From: Staphylotrichum longicolle
Lineage: Eukaryota > Ascomycota > Sordariomycetes > Sordariales > Chaetomiaceae
Assembly (NCBI GenBank): GCA_019096155.1
Contig: JAHCVI010000001.1
Location: 372,001 to 436,000 of the forward strand
Direction of reading: 5' to 3'
Length of the DNA stretch: 64,000 bases
Part shown: positions 22,642-32,770 of the stretch, one piece after another
How positions within the stretch are numbered: the first letter of the stretch is position 1
Layout: each line of letters begins with the position of its first letter
Program-made: the position numbers and the translations under genes
Notes under the pieces: model-generated
Databases searched by the model: none
What the model was told of the DNA's origin: nothing
What the model saw: the letters and a program-made list of their open reading frames with translations, nothing else

Positions 22642-23989
22642 GGCGGATTGTGACTGTGGTGTGGGTGTTGGCGCAGAGGTCGGAGGTCGGAGGTCGGAGG
22701 TCAGGCCCCCTTGTTGGGGCGGCCTTCGCCTTTATACCTTGCTGTATTCGGCAACAGGTCAGCAGGGGCGGAGCGGCACAACTGCATAACTGCATAAAGC
22801 AGAAGCGCCTCGTTGGGTGCTGTGTGCGCCGTTAACGTTATCACAGCGCGGACAGGGGTTCCCGTGACGGATCAAACTTCTTCGGCAGAATGAGTTGCGA
22901 AGGTGGTTATGCAACCTGGGATTCATGGGCCAAAGGCAAGGTTCTTCGTTGCCAACTGGAAGTGCCAGGTGCTCTTGATCGCGTCTTGGGCAAGTCAAAA
23001 CCAAGCTTGGCAGTTGGGGCAGGTCGAAATTGCTCGGGACACCAATGCTGCGAACTTAGCCAATAAAAGAACCTCCCTAAAATGCCGAGAAGAACGGGCG
23101 GTTGGTGCTCGGAGCATTCACAGGGAGATGAGGCCAGGCTCAGGGGCAACCCTGAGAGAATGGAACCGTGAAAAACGACCGCTGTGGCGCTGCGAGGCAG
23201 TGCAACTTCGGCCCGCCCTGCGAGGCCCCGTCTGCAATGCAATCTAACCTTAATCCTGGCGTCTTGAGGCATCCGGCTCACGCATCGCTTCCCACAGAAT
23301 CTCAGCCTGACCTGTTGGCAGTTTTGGCCCCCAACCAAGTTTGCACCGCACAGCGTCCTAGCTCTCCCCCTCTGAGACTATGACCTGCCTCTTTAGAGCA
23401 TAGCAAATAGGGTACTGTATGTTAGAAGCACCTACGGGCCTGCTATACTTGTATGCAGCAATGCTTTCGATGCGGCGGGCGCGTACATGTAGGTACGGAC
23501 CGGGAGCCCGGGAGTCCGGGACCACCGTTCCCCCTTTTTCGCCCGCCCAGATGGGCCTCTGTCCGCTGTCGATTTTGGGTTACACCCCCAATGTACTCGT
23601 CCGGAATACTTACCTAGGGTTAGACGAGTCCATACATGTGGTGGGCTGGTCCAGGCTGGCCTCGACTCCTTTTTGTCGCCCAACGACTTCGGTCACCGCG
23701 CCAGACGAGATAAGCCTGTGTCCATCCTCCTGAACACTCGGTCACTCAAATTCAGGTAGCCTGCGAATATGGGGGCTTGCTTCCAAGTCTGGAACCCATC
23801 CATCGCGGTTGCCAGGAGAGAGTACGAGAGCGTTCGCGGTCAACCGGAGTCTAATGGGATGCCTGCGTCTGCCGGTCAGAAGACTCAAGAGTCCCTGTCG
23901 CAAACCCGCAGTGGGCCTGCTTTCTTTGGCATGGATGTGATTTGATAAATCCATGAAACCTGACGCAGATGTTGGAACACCGCGGCAGA
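22642..23989 (+). other. Intergenic, 1.3 kb
   Basis: A short GGTCGGAG repeat occurs at about 22679-22700. No gene recognised. Confidence 0.5.
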
Positions 23990-24415
23990 GAACTCCGAAG
24001 TGGGCCGCCTCTGGGCGCCCGGCCCGCAACTGCCTGCGATCGCACCTCAACAAGACCCTCACGGAGGGAGCTCTCTCCATGGTCACCAAGGCGGGCGTGC
24101 CGGCAAGCAAGATCCTCGCGGGCGTAACCAGCTACGGCCGCAGCTTCCGCATGTCCGATTACCGCTGCGCCGGCTCATGTGCACCTACACCGGCACCAAC
24201 ATCTCCTTCAACGCGTACAAGGGTCGCTTCACCGACGCGGCCGGCGACATCTCCAACACCGAGATCGAGGAGATCATCAAGGACAACGCGAAAGGTTACC
24301 CGTTCAAGCGTGTGCTGTTCGACTCGGCGTTCGAGTCCAATATTCTGGTGTGCGGTACTCAGGCCGAGGCCGACTACGTGGGCGACATGTCGGCGGACTT
24401 ACAAGGCAGAACGTA
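23990..24415 (+). pseudogene. Relic of a GH18 chitinase
   Basis: Reading across two frames recovers the C-terminal half of a fungal GH18 domain: NCLRSHLNKTLTEGALSMV and AGVPASKILAGVTSYGRSF in one frame, then from the ATG at 24177 MCTYTGTNISFNAYKGRF, ISNTEIEEII and FDSAFESNILV in another. The missing DxxDxDxE catalytic region would lie upstream and is not present. A single-nucleotide indel at about 24176 separates the frames, and no promoter-proximal part exists. It is therefore a 5'-truncated, frameshifted fragment, directly abutting the next relic. Confidence 0.75.
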
Positions 24416-25378
24416 GCCGAGCACACGGGACGGGTGGGCGCAAACCCGGTCGACAACAACGGCGAGGCCTACTACAGAATCGGCGACACGGGCAAGGAGT
24501 CTCAGGTGCGGGTCATAGGCAAGGGCCAGCGCGAATACAAATGCCTGGAGAAGGAGGTGCCGGTAACGCTGGTCATCACGGGCAGCAACGACTATGGCTT
24601 CATCACGTCGCCGTCGTTCGGACTGGGTAACTGGATGAGCGGAATCATGGATGTCTTCAAGAACTGGCCGCGACAACTACGATTTCTGGACGAAACACAT
24701 CAGCAAAGAAACGGACCCAGCGCCGATCGGGCAGTCGGGCGAACACCTTGACAAAGTGGTGGACAACATCAACAGATTCACAAGCGAACAACCCGGCGAG
24801 GTCATCATCCTGCAGTCCCGGTACCTCATCGGCATCCGCAACGTACCTAGCCTCGGCCCTATACTGGGAGAAGAAGCACAAAAACCAGTTTTTGACAAGC
24901 TGCTGAAATCGACAACCGGTGCGGCAATATCCCCGTCGTGACTGACCCTGATTTGAAGCAGGCGTCTCTGAAAAGCCGGACCGTTGGCAGACTAATGTCG
25001 TCCAACGGCGGCAAGGGGTGTGTGCTCATCTTTCTCGACACGGCGCACCTGCAGCGCAACATTGCCGAGCCAGACCGCCTGGCGCGGCCGGACGGCACCT
25101 GTGACAAGGGAGACCTGAGATGGACCGACGGCTGGCCCGAGACGGACAACACCAAGGCCGTAGCCGAGTTCAACGTGGACAAGTGGGCGCAGAACCGCGA
25201 CGACGTGCTCGTGTCGCAGTGGCTCAGCACACCGAACCCCTTCACGTCGACCTTCGTCTACGGCCTGCAGCCCATCGCCGTGCTGCGGACCAACCCGGGG
25301 TACGAGGGGCCCGTCCGTGCGAACCTGGCGAGCAGTAACCATGAACTTTCTGGACTCCTTCTTTACTTGCTGTGCTGA
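24416..25378 (+). pseudogene. Relic of a PLC-like phosphodiesterase
   Basis: Three successive frames give a broken fungal PLC-like phosphodiesterase. Frame one (to about 24664) has the N-terminal beta domain (GEAYYRIGDTGKESQ, PVTLVITGSNDYGF, FGLGNWMSGIMDVF). Frame two (about 24665-24940) has the barrel segment LDKVVDNINRFTSEQPGEVI. Frame three (about 24920-25378) has GKGCVLIFLDTAHL, RTDGWPETDN-type sequence and LVSQWLSTPNPFTS. About 100 residues that normally hold the catalytic histidines are absent between frames one and two. It cannot encode an active enzyme. Confidence 0.72.
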
Positions 25379-26041
25379 AACGCACAGGCTTCGATTCGTT
25401 GGGGTGGAAATTCGTGGTAACATTTGAACCAGTCTCGCTATTGATCCGTCTCTCCACATCCCTTACTAGGTACCTTATCAATACCTTATGAGTAATAGCC
25501 TGGTCGCGCCCGAGTCTTGCCTATCCACAGCCCCCCATTGCCCTCCCCATCCGCAGACCTAGCACCTCAACTAGCTCGTCAGCAAAAGCCCCGGTCCTCC
25601 TCCCTTACCTCCTACCCACGGGCCACTTGAACCACCCCGCCCTTTCCCCGTTCATCTCCGGTGCGGTGTGGAACTCGCTGTTGTCCGGTAGATATCATCC
25701 CTCAACCCCTCACGCTTTCAAGGGCTCATCACTGGACGGCAGGGTTCGAATCCATGCAACAACCAGCAATCTCAAAGTCGACTACCTGCCAACCCCGCTC
25801 CATCGATCCCGATTTGGAAGCTCAACAAGCACATCGAATCATTCGTGTCTGCGCAGAAGTCCGCGAGGTCATCCAATGGGTCTTGAGCTTACATGTACGC
25901 TACGCCGTAGGCGTCAGAGAAACAAGCGGGTGGAGCAGCATGTGTGCTCGAGCCTCGAGGCGATTTTGGCTCATCAAGGCTTTGTGAAGACCCATGACAG
26001 CAACGCCTCACAACCGCATTGAGTCCTTTTGGGGGCCTTTT

Positions 26042-26140
26042 CATTCAACCAATGCTCGCCCTTGTTCCACGCCCCATCTTTTCTGAAATGCCGCATCGGA
26101 CATTCAACCAATCTTTGCCCTTGTTCCACGTCGTATTTTC
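26042..26140 (+). repeat. Imperfect direct duplication, 59-nt period
   Basis: CATTCAACCAAT followed by a CCCTTGTTCCACG block occurs at 26042 and again at 26101 with small differences. Confidence 0.75.
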
Positions 26141-27379
26141 GAACACTGCAGAGGACGTTTGCTGCGCTAGTTCCTACAATAAGGTGGCGAGCGAAAGCCT
26201 GCTTCTCCCAGGCACCAAAGGGAGCTGCCTCCTCAGACTTACTACTCAACCTATATGTCAATTTTCGAGTAGAACAACTCCTCCACGCAGTCTCGCAATT
26301 TAGAAAGAAGGGCAAGACTCACAGCTGTACTAACGCCAGCTTTGGTTGCTGATTGGGGTTTTGTTATCAAGTTCCCCTGTCCACCCCACTGTCAGACCAC
26401 TGCAGGTGTTGTACCCCAACTGGGAGCCGAATCGAACCGACCCATCATACCAAGTCAGCATAGGAAAGGAAAGGTACAAGTGGAGTTCGATAGTCTTCTG
26501 ACCCCTGCTTTCTGATGTCTAATGGGCCGAGATAAGATACTTTGCTGGCGCTTCCTCCGGAGTATATGTCCGGCTACTGTGGACTGGGCGCGAGTCTGGG
26601 CTTCATCCATCGCGACCCCAATATGCAATGGGACAAGGGTTCAAATGCTGGTAAATACCTACTTGCTTACTGTCCAACGGATCGCGGCGGCCGGCGGACG
26701 GCACGATTCCTCCGGCGAGTTGAAGAGTTGGTTAGTTTGCTTCCCTGCTTTCATGTCCATTCTTTCTCCAATATATGTGTGTATCTGGGTGGGTAGGCAA
26801 TCAGCCTGCCCCCGATGCCATTCACCTTCCGCCCCTCCACTCCTCGCTTGAGCCAGTATTCGCGTGAACCAGGATCAGACTCAACCACAAGCTCGACCGC
26901 TCTCGCGGCTCATGCAGCCACGCACCCACGGCTTCAACTGTTCGACATGGTTAGCGGCTTCTACTTGGCTGTCTTTTTATGTTTTGTTATCAGACAGGGA
27001 GGCTGCGCCCGGGGAACTCTTGCACCTTGTTTTCCTTTTTTTCTTCCTTCGCACATGATGCCCGGCCGTGAAGTGACATCCGTGTGGGTTAGCCTTGTGA
27101 GATGTTTCTGCAGGAATCGGGTCCACGTGGCAGGCTCCGTCCGGAGGCTTGTTTCCCTCTCGTCTAGCCTAACCCGGGTTGCTCTTCAGATTGCCACTGC
27201 CAAAGCCGGGTTCGCTGCCGGATGGACCCCAATGTTGCCGTAGCAAGAACCAAATGGCACGAGCAGTTACTTGGTAGATGCTAACACCAATATGAATGAG
27301 TGGAGTCATGTTGGTATTTTCTACTACTACATCCGGTAATTCAAGCGCGCCGCCGGTTGGGGCAAGCGCAAAGATCAAG

Positions 27380-27386
27380 TATAAAA
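27380..27386 (+). promoter_or_regulatory. TATA box of cysteine-rich secreted gene A
   Basis: TATAAAA, 227 nt upstream of the ATG at 27607; the long gap is compatible with a spliced 5' leader. A CATAAATT lies at a similar distance (203 nt) before the paralog at 29631. Confidence 0.5.
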
Positions 27387-27606
27387 GCTCCCTCAAACTC
27401 TTCCATCACTTGAGGCACCTCGCCAGCAGGAGCATCGGCAGCAGCTTCACCTTGCAAGCACACCCAGAAAGTACACCAGCGTTCTGCTCGTCTCGACGTT
27501 TCCAAACAGTACGTAACCCTGATTCAGGTAGCTCGGGACGTCACCCGAGTCGGGACTCGTGAACCCACTCTAACTGCTTTGCCTTCCCGAAACAACAGCT
27601 CTCAAG

Positions 27607-27951
27607 ATGCGCCTCTTGACCCTAGTCGTCCTCGCTCCGCTTCTTGGCTTCGCCGCGGCCGATTTCATGGTCGTCAAGACCTTCTGCTGGTGCTGCGGCT
27701 GCAACAGCTCCGACGCAACGTGGCGTTCGGCCTACGGCAACTACCCCATCGATGCCAACGAAGGCTGCCGGGATCCGCCCGACGTCCCGGGCATGAACAA
27801 CATCTGCATGGATTGGGGGAAAAAGAGGGGTCATTTCTACTTTGACGGCCAGGCCAAGCGCTGCCTGGTGGAGACCTCGTCCCGTTCGTACCACTGTGCC
27901 GAAGGTGATTGCTCAGAGCGGGTCTTCAGCGAGGTTGCCTGTACCTGGTGA
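27607..27951 (+). CDS. Small cysteine-rich secreted protein, paralog A
   Basis: A single exon of 114 residues. A signal peptide (about residues 1-19, LLGFAAA) leads to a mature protein of 95 residues with nine cysteines, including FCWCCGC near its start. It shares with the gene at 29631 the motif series SAYG-Y, GC-DPP-VPG-N--C-DW, HFYFD-Q-KRCL and a terminal ACTW/TCTW. No transmembrane or GPI tail. It is probably disulphide-rich and extracellular. No named family recognised; an effector or antimicrobial role is inference from size, secretion and cysteines. Confidence 0.85.
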   Translation: MRLLTLVVLAPLLGFAAADFMVVKTFCWCCGCNSSDATWRSAYGNYPIDANEGCRDPPDVPGMNNICMDWGKKRGHFYFDGQAKRCLVETSSRSYHCAEGDCSERVFSEVACTW

Positions 27952-29630
27952 TCGGCAGGCCGCGATCGGGGGAGAGGAGGGGGGGAGACTTTGCCATGGA
28001 GACCTTCAGAATCGACTCGTGTAACAGAGTGAGAGCATCAGATACAAGGTCTTGTTTCTTCTTTCAACTGCTGTTTCCTCTCTTGTTACCTTTTAGAGGT
28101 ACCTAAGCTCAGCTACCTTGTTGTGCGGCGCATGTATCATTCTTTGTTGCTGCTGTAGAGCCCCACGAACGCTAGGCTCAACGCCAGCCAAGCCGGAATC
28201 GCTAGCGAACCCCGGTCAAGGGCCCTTCGTCGCCGCCTTGTCGAGTCACTTGCTCGCCCGCTCCAACCACGCTTCCTCAGACGAGTTGTCCCTGGAACCA
28301 ACAACACCAACGGTCTTGCTCCTCGGCTGGACTTGAGTCCTTGAGTAACCTAGAAGTCTGACTTGGTGAGTTCCAGGGCCCTGAGAACTGTGAATAACGG
28401 GAGCTATAATAGGAGATCGGGGAAGATTGAGGGAACAGAGTATGCACTTGATTCAAGACCTTGATACCAGCCGTCTTGGCTTCATTCCCAGGCCTATACA
28501 GCTACGCGGACATGGTTATAGGGGCTGCCTTGGCGTTTGTGTCGTAGATAAATTTGCAGCCCACTCACTCAGGTCTCTCCAGCTTTCTCGTCTCCCTTCC
28601 ACCAAGCAACCATCCCTCCCACCCGCCATCGAGTCTCCCATCCATGATACCCAACGCTCACAACCCCGCCATGCCAGGAGACGTCAACGCCAGCGAAGTT
28701 TTCCCCCGATCCTTTGGTCGAGTGATACAGGAGTCGTTTTGCCATGAGGCAAAAATCTCGGATGATTGGCAGATCCTCCACTTATTGCTTCTTGATCTTG
28801 AACTCAGATGCTCGACGATGCATTTTATAGCGGGATACCTGTGGGACGGGCGTTCGCGGCCTGCAAATGCTTGAGCTAGGATTTTGTCGCTTGTCTCATC
28901 TGGGGAATCGTCGAGCTCTTCCATGGTGTCTGTCAAGGGCCAGGATGAGGTTAACCAGACGATCTTCGCCTTCCAGGCTTTGAACGCCCATGATTACCTT
29001 TCTCATTGTCGTCGCAATGGCCTGCATTCGAATCCGAATCAAGTCATTACAATAGCCCATTAAGCACAGAACACAGCAAGATAGGTATGTAAGTACAGGC
29101 GGGGTTGCACTTGACGGTGTGACTGAATAGCTGGCATGCGTGCGAACGATGGGAATGGATATAATGCTGGGGTGTCCTGACAATATCTGCATGCAGGGGC
29201 CCTCTGCTTGGTCACTTGGGCTGAGCAGATTGGGCGATCCAGAAAATCGGGGATTGGAACCTCTGGGAAGGATTCTGCACCTGGTTCAATTGGATGTCAC
29301 GGTGACACCAGCTAGAAAACGTGGCGCCGCGGGTTGATGGCTTCAGTTCCGTCTGACAACCAAGCTATTGATTCTCGGGTGAGACGGGAAGAGCTCAGGG
29401 AGGTAAGATGAGAGACAGAGTGTGAACATAAATTATCAGCATGTCCCGCCAGCAGAACCACCAGAAGACTCGCCAGGGTTCGTCCACGCCTCACAAGCAA
29501 ACACCAGACAAAACGTTAATTAAGGGAGCGTTCTCATCTGGTAGGCGCTCACAAAGTACGTCTCTTAAGCTTTTCACAAACCTGTCTCGCCCGTCAAACG
29601 ACTCCTCTAATGAACCAACCCAGCTCCACC
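27952..29630 (+). other. Intergenic between the two paralogs
   Basis: Mostly featureless. On the minus strand, about 28570-29080, peptide stretches in three frames (VIMGVQSLEGEDRLVNLIL, MEELDDSPDETSDKILAQAF, DFCLMAKRLLYHSTKG) look protein-like and could be a decayed gene, but I cannot name it. Confidence 0.35.
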
Positions 29631-29984
29631 ATGATGTTCCTCCGAGCTTTCGCCCTCCTCGCCCCGCTTGTCTCGCTCGCCGCCGCCGACACGCTGGTGG
29701 TGAATGTCGACTGCGATGTCAACGCGTGCAGCTACCTCGACGGAAAGTGGATATCGGCGTACGGGGACTACTATGTCAATGGCGCCGACGGCTGCCAGGA
29801 TCCGCCTTATGTCCCCGGCTTGAACACCCTCTGCATAGACTGGGCACATGCAAGGGCCCATTTCTACTTTGACAACCAGGGGAAGCGGTGCCTGCGCCTC
29901 GACCGCTACGATCAGCCGGATTACTGCCTCCCCAACCACAATTGTTTCCGGTATTGGTGGGTCGAGGTGACCTGTACCTGGTGA
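29631..29984 (+). CDS. Small cysteine-rich secreted protein, paralog B
   Basis: A single exon of 117 residues from the second ATG (CACCATGATG), chosen over the ATG at 29610 because it places the signal peptide MMFLRAFALLAPLVSLAAA at the very N-terminus. The mature part has eight cysteines and the same motif series as the gene 2 kb upstream (SAYGDYYV, GCQDPPYVPGLN, HFYFDNQGKRCL, TCTW end) but replaces the CWCCGC cluster with VDCDVNACSY. Same strand, same exon structure, similar upstream layout: a local duplicate that has diverged strongly. Function unknown. Confidence 0.85.
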   Translation: MMFLRAFALLAPLVSLAAADTLVVNVDCDVNACSYLDGKWISAYGDYYVNGADGCQDPPYVPGLNTLCIDWAHARAHFYFDNQGKRCLRLDRYDQPDYCLPNHNCFRYWWVEVTCTW

Positions 29985-30225
29985 TGGGAGACCACGAGCG
30001 GGAGGAGGAAGAAGTTGTGTGTCACCGACTCTTGTACATGGACGCAAGTCAAACCTTGGTTGAGCATGGAAGGTACCTTTTAGAGTCGCAAATGAACATT
30101 GCACACTGTCCCCAAACCCAACTCCTCAGCAATATTTCATCTCGCGGGGGATAGATTGTGTTATCGGAGGGAGGAACCTGGCGGCAATGCTACAGGTTTC
30201 TGTGAGAACCGTGGATGGATGGCAT

Positions 30226-31812
30226 CTAATCCCACACGCTCAAGCGCCCAGCCGTCCAGTATGGCTCCTCGGCCGCCAGCTCAAACTTCACCCCTCCCGT
30301 GGCAAACTTCTCCGTCAACGCACCCACGACTTCGTTCCACGCCCCCTGGTTTACCCACCGCTCTCCCCACTCACTATCTGTCCGGCTTGACGGCGCCAGT
30401 CTGACTTTTTCTAGCCTGGGATACTCGCCGGCGGCCACCACGCTCGCAAACTCCTGCATCGCCGCGCGCATGGCCAATCCGTCCAGCCGCCAAAACGTCA
30501 CCTCGCGAATCCCCGGCGGAAACATCCCCGCCAAGAATCCGTCCACCCGCGGGTGCCTGTTCTTCCGCTCCCACGTCCTCCGCAGCGCGCTGAGTGCATG
30601 CCCGTCCACTTTCAACACCTCCAGCTTCTCAAAGTCCGCCAGCGAGTCCCGCTCCAGTTCCTCGCTGTCACTCTCCTCCCCGAACTCTAGCGCGAGCCCA
30701 GACGCGAGCCCCTGCGCAAGCCACTGCCCAAACCCGAGATCATGCCCCGCCCCTACCCCCTGCGCGAGCGCGAGCGTCTGCATGAGTCCATTCCCGAGCT
30801 CGAGCCCATGCTCGCGCCTGCCCCCGCGTGGCGGCACCCTCTCCGCGCGCACATCCAGCCACAGCTCTCGGAGCGTACCGGCCCTCGCCTCCAGCACCTC
30901 CCACAGCGCCTCCACCGACCGCGACTTGCTGCGCCGCTCCTGCGGCCCGGCCAGCTGGTCCAGGTCCAGCGTCAGCACCTCGAGCCACGGCGCCGCGGCC
31001 AGCATATGCGCGAGCAGGCCCGCGTCGATGGACACCCCCCATCGGAAATGCAGCGCGCGCAGCGCGCCCAGGCGGAGGCCGCCGGAGGGGAACCAGTCCT
31101 CGCTGGCCGGGGTGGGCAGGGACAGCGTCTCGAGCGCCGGCGCGGCGTGGGCGAGCGCGTCGACGGGGCCGAGGGAGGACTCGAAGCGGTCGCCCGCGAT
31201 GAAGAAGCGTTCTACCTGGAGGTGGCGAAGGTGCGGGAGCAAAGGCGCGTGGCACTTGGCCCCCTCGTCCTGGTGGTAGACGAGCTGCGGGAGGGCGTGC
31301 AGGTCCCAGTCGTAGTCGAGCGGGAGGAGCAGGGTGACGAGGCCAGGGGTGCGCAGCAGGAGCAGCTCGAGCGGGAGGAGGCGGTACTGGCCTTCGCCGT
31401 CGACGTTCCAGTAGGGAGGGATGGCGGGAAGGCCGAGGCGGAGGAGCTCGCTGTCGACGTACTGCTTGTCGGCGTCGTCGAGTTCGTCGAGGTCCTCCAA
31501 GGGGTTGCGTATGTTGATGTACTTCATGTGCTGAGCGAGGTCCGGGCGAGCGGCAAGGGTGCGAGCCAGGCAGATGAGACGGTGGATAGGGTTCTTCCAG
31601 TGGGAATCAGGGAAGCAGTGGAAGAGGACGGGCTGCGCGAGGCTTCGGAGGCGGCGGGAGGTCAGTGAGAGACGGGCGAGACTCGGTTTGTCCCTGAACT
31701 TGTCACGGCAGGCGGGAAGCCCGACAGAACAGTCAGGCGATAGGAACGAGAATATGTGTAGGAGGAGCTCGGTGGGCATCTCGGTGAGGTGGTAAACTTT
31801 GGAGACGGCCAT
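30226..31812 (-). CDS. F-box protein
   Basis: A single exon of 528 residues. An F-box opens the protein (LTEMPTELLLHIFSFLSPDC, then LARLSLTSRRLRSLAQPVLF), followed by leucine-rich, LRR-like segments (LETLSLPTP, LGALRALHFRWG, WLEVLTLDLDQL, FEKLEVLKVDGHAL). In F-box proteins the N-terminal motif binds Skp1 in an SCF ubiquitin ligase and the C-terminal part selects the substrate; the substrate here is unknown. The high third-position GC creates long open frames on the opposite strand, which are shadows. Confidence 0.88.
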   Translation of the reverse strand: MAVSKVYHLTEMPTELLLHIFSFLSPDCSVGLPACRDKFRDKPSLARLSLTSRRLRSLAQPVLFHCFPDSHWKNPIHRLICLARTLAARPDLAQHMKYINIRNPLEDLDELDDADKQYVDSELLRLGLPAIPPYWNVDGEGQYRLLPLELLLLRTPGLVTLLLPLDYDWDLHALPQLVYHQDEGAKCHAPLLPHLRHLQVERFFIAGDRFESSLGPVDALAHAAPALETLSLPTPASEDWFPSGGLRLGALRALHFRWGVSIDAGLLAHMLAAAPWLEVLTLDLDQLAGPQERRSKSRSVEALWEVLEARAGTLRELWLDVRAERVPPRGGRREHGLELGNGLMQTLALAQGVGAGHDLGFGQWLAQGLASGLALEFGEESDSEELERDSLADFEKLEVLKVDGHALSALRRTWERKNRHPRVDGFLAGMFPPGIREVTFWRLDGLAMRAAMQEFASVVAAGEYPRLEKVRLAPSSRTDSEWGERWVNQGAWNEVVGALTEKFATGGVKFELAAEEPYWTAGRLSVWD

Positions 31813-32770
31813 GGCCGAGTCTGTTGTGGGTTGGGCCCGTGACCGTGTTGAGTAAGCCGATAATGAAGAGGTACCTGGGTTTGACCGAAGACGTGCGCAG
31901 CTCCATTCCTAGCCTGGCTGCTATATGTACCAACTTCACAAGGTGTCCCGAGTCGATGACGGAGTTGCGATTCGAGAACAGGAACTGCTGCCTGCTGGAT
32001 GTCGTGCTGTGTTTAGCCGGAGAGCCCTTTTGCTCTCTATCTAGTCCGAAAAAGACCTAGCTCCTAGGCATGTTGTCCAGGGTGTGTTGTGTAAGCGGAG
32101 GCGGGACAGGGCTTTTTTCTTTTCTTTCTCCTTTCTTCTACAGCAGACACTGAAATCAGGGTTCGAAATCTTAGTGTTCAAACATTATCAGCCAGGCCAG
32201 TTTTGGAGCGAATTGTGACTCACACAACGCGCGGCAACCCAGATCGTAAAGCAACAATAAGCCGGGCCCTTGGGTCTCGGACATCATCCGTCCACAGTCC
32301 AACACAATGCACAACGCCCCTGTTGGCTGACGAGGTTGGCGAGGCGGCTCTCTGCTAAGAGTTTCCCGCAAATTGGTTCACTCTCGCACGATAACTCGGC
32401 TGCGTGATTGAACCCGTGCCAACGTGATCAGAGGCTCAACATGCTTTTGATGGTGTCGAAGAACTGAGTTTGTTAGTGGTGACCAGGATGCCTTGCAATC
32501 GTGAGGTGCTCCGGCGGCAAACGCGCATGAAGTAAACAACTATTTGACTCGAAGAAACCCCGTGTCCATGGAGCCGCCCAAGGTAAAGACAGATTAGTAC
32601 ATCTTCTTTATGTTATGTATTTGCTATCGTTGTAACTTGGAACGTCCGTTTCCTGGTCCGACCTGCAGCCTGCATCTAGGAAAAGCGAATACAGGAGGTT
32701 GAAATCACAGGTCTTTGGGACCCGTCATATCCAACCCCTCTTCCCCCCCCCCCCTTGCATAGCAGCCCCT
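31813..32770 (+). other. Intergenic
   Basis: No gene recognised. A run of twelve C occurs at 32743-32754, a likely sequencing weak spot. Confidence 0.55.

Larger units (their letters stand above)
25379..27606 (+). other. Intergenic, 2.2 kb
   Basis: No gene recognised. Contains a short direct duplication (26042-26140) and the promoter and leader of the next gene, including a possible leader intron about 27509-27597. Confidence 0.5.

Noticed and set aside
25720..25770. Possible tRNA B-box (GGTTCGAATCC) on the plus strand
   Set aside because: The flanking T-stem does not pair and no acceptor or anticodon stem can be built upstream.
26415..26460. GGTTCGATTC on the minus strand resembling a tRNA T-loop
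   Set aside because: A weak T-arm can be drawn, but no matching acceptor stem or anticodon arm is found within 80 nt.
30742..31668. 308-codon open frame opposite the F-box gene
   Set aside because: Same composition shadow; rich in E, R, G and Q without any motif.
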